From contig JAATEU010000481.1 in NCBI GenBank assembly GCA_015655565.1, positions 1-5,976 of the forward strand: 5,976 bases of DNA. The letters run 5' to 3'. The position numbers and the translations under genes are program-made. Positions within the stretch are counted from its first letter, which is position 1. Every line of letters begins with the position of its first letter. The DNA comes from Clostridiales bacterium (GTDB lineage: Bacteria > Bacillota > Clostridia > Lachnospirales > Lachnospiraceae). Below are positions 5,351 through 5,976 of the stretch, in pieces. The notes under the pieces are model-generated. The model worked only from the letters and a program-made list of their open reading frames with translations. It made no database searches and had not been told where the DNA came from.

Positions 5351-5976
5351 TTAACGCTTTTCAGATAAACGGAGAAGGAAGAGATTGTTTGTACTCTTCC
5401 ATACACAATGTTTTATTATTTCTTGGCTTTGACTTAATAGAAGCAGAGGTTTTTTTTGCATTTCAAGGTTTAAATACTTATTATTATAACTATAAAAATG
5501 ATTTTTTCGGAATTAATGATATGGCATCTCAAGTGCAAGATGATAATTTAATGAATCAATATATATCTGTACATAAAAATAGTTGTAATCATGAATTATG
5601 TGAAGATGATTTCTATCAGCATCTCAAACGTGGAATACCGGTAATTTGTATCATGAAAGTAAAGAATATTGGATATCATGAGGTGTTGGCTGCGTGTTCC
5701 CTTGATCGGCTCCATGTTGCTGTTCTATTTGGAATAGATTCTATGGCAGACAAAGCTTATATTGCAGATGCTTATATGGTTGATAAACTAGGCAATTATT
5801 ATTCTTTTACGGGAGAAGCAAGTTTAAAAGAAATTATATCGGCAACAACAGGTTTTTTTACAATTGAGAGAAGGATACAAGATTGTAAAAAATTTAATGT
5901 TAAAGAAAGTTTTACGCAGGCGTTAGCATCCTATACGGAATCAAATGTTCGTCTAGAGTATGCCAGCGGTCATAAG
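5338..5976 (+). CDS. BtrH N-terminal-like (papain/C39-fold) protein, 3'-truncated by window edge
   Basis: 213 codons are open to the last base, so the gene continues outside. The start is fixed by the strong SD. The N-terminus GRDCLYSSIHNVLLFLG puts Cys17 at the head of a helix. This fits the BtrH_N family (typically a Cys followed by an LLRHLG-like helix and an aromatic-rich stretch; here NTYYYNYKNDFFG at 46-58). A bacteriocin-peptidase-like core follows: GIPVICIMK (99-106), then DRLHVAVLFGID with His126, then AYIADAY with Asp144. Cys17, His126 and Asp144 form a plausible papain-like set. BtrH of butirosin biosynthesis moves an aminoacyl group from a carrier protein to an aminoglycoside; relatives near biosynthetic genes are mostly uncharacterised. 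Substrate and pathway here are unknown. No signal peptide or membrane segment is visible in this part, so it is likely cytoplasmic. A C39-like cysteine peptidase is the main alternative. Confidence 0.68.
   Translation, partial: MVSVINAFQINGEGRDCLYSSIHNVLLFLGFDLIEAEVFFAFQGLNTYYYNYKNDFFGINDMASQVQDDNLMNQYISVHKNSCNHELCEDDFYQHLKRGIPVICIMKVKNIGYHEVLAACSLDRLHVAVLFGIDSMADKAYIADAYMVDKLGNYYSFTGEASLKEIISATTGFFTIERRIQDCKKFNVKESFTQALASYTESNVRLEYASGHK

Noticed and set aside
5224..5406. Minus-strand frame across the DUF362/BtrH junction
   Set aside because: It opposes the DUF362 homology, the strong SD and the BtrH-like start, and has no family resemblance.

Overview
The window is AT-rich, with closely packed plus-strand genes and Gram-positive-type Shine-Dalgarno (SD) sites. 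The protein features (a Clostridia-type RluF, a divergent NAD-dependent DNA ligase, and a MetA with the acetyl-CoA signature) suggest a Firmicute of class Clostridia, probably a Lachnospiraceae relative. The taxonomic call is inference from sequence character, not a database match.

Left part (about 1-4390) is a housekeeping block on the plus strand. It starts inside a 23S rRNA pseudouridine synthase of the RluF type, missing its 5' end. This protein has a C-terminal tail of about 210 residues, most of it a lysine-rich pentapeptide repeat encoded partly by an exact 15-bp minisatellite. The NAD-dependent DNA ligase LigA follows with essentially no gap. After 78 bp comes metA, homoserine O-acetyltransferase. 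The block ends in a clear intrinsic terminator at 4358-4387. The three genes serve ribosome modification, DNA replication/repair and methionine synthesis. They look like a run of co-directional genes rather than one pathway.

Right part (about 4390-5976) has a different character. A gene-free AT-rich stretch of about 330 bp carries a plausible sigma-A promoter (4630-4658), followed by a 10-codon ORF of unknown meaning. Next is the decayed N-terminal half of a DUF362-family gene. It has a probable ATG-to-ATA start loss, two compensating single-base frameshifts, and loss of the C-terminal half. Overlapping its last codons, behind a very strong ribosome binding site, starts an apparently intact gene that runs off the right edge. 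It resembles the BtrH N-terminal (papain/C39-like) family, whose founder is the acyltransferase of butirosin biosynthesis, and has a visible Cys/His/Asp set.

The points most worth a second look are: (i) the ligase, which lacks several residues essential in E. coli LigA (H23, D32, E113 and the motif IV lysine K290 are replaced) while keeping KxDG, the zinc cysteines and BRCT; (ii) the repeat tail on RluF; and (iii) the broken DUF362 gene next to a BtrH-like gene, which could be the edge of a natural-product or peptide-modifying locus. I see no CRISPR array, RNA gene, insertion sequence or clear novel system fully inside the window.
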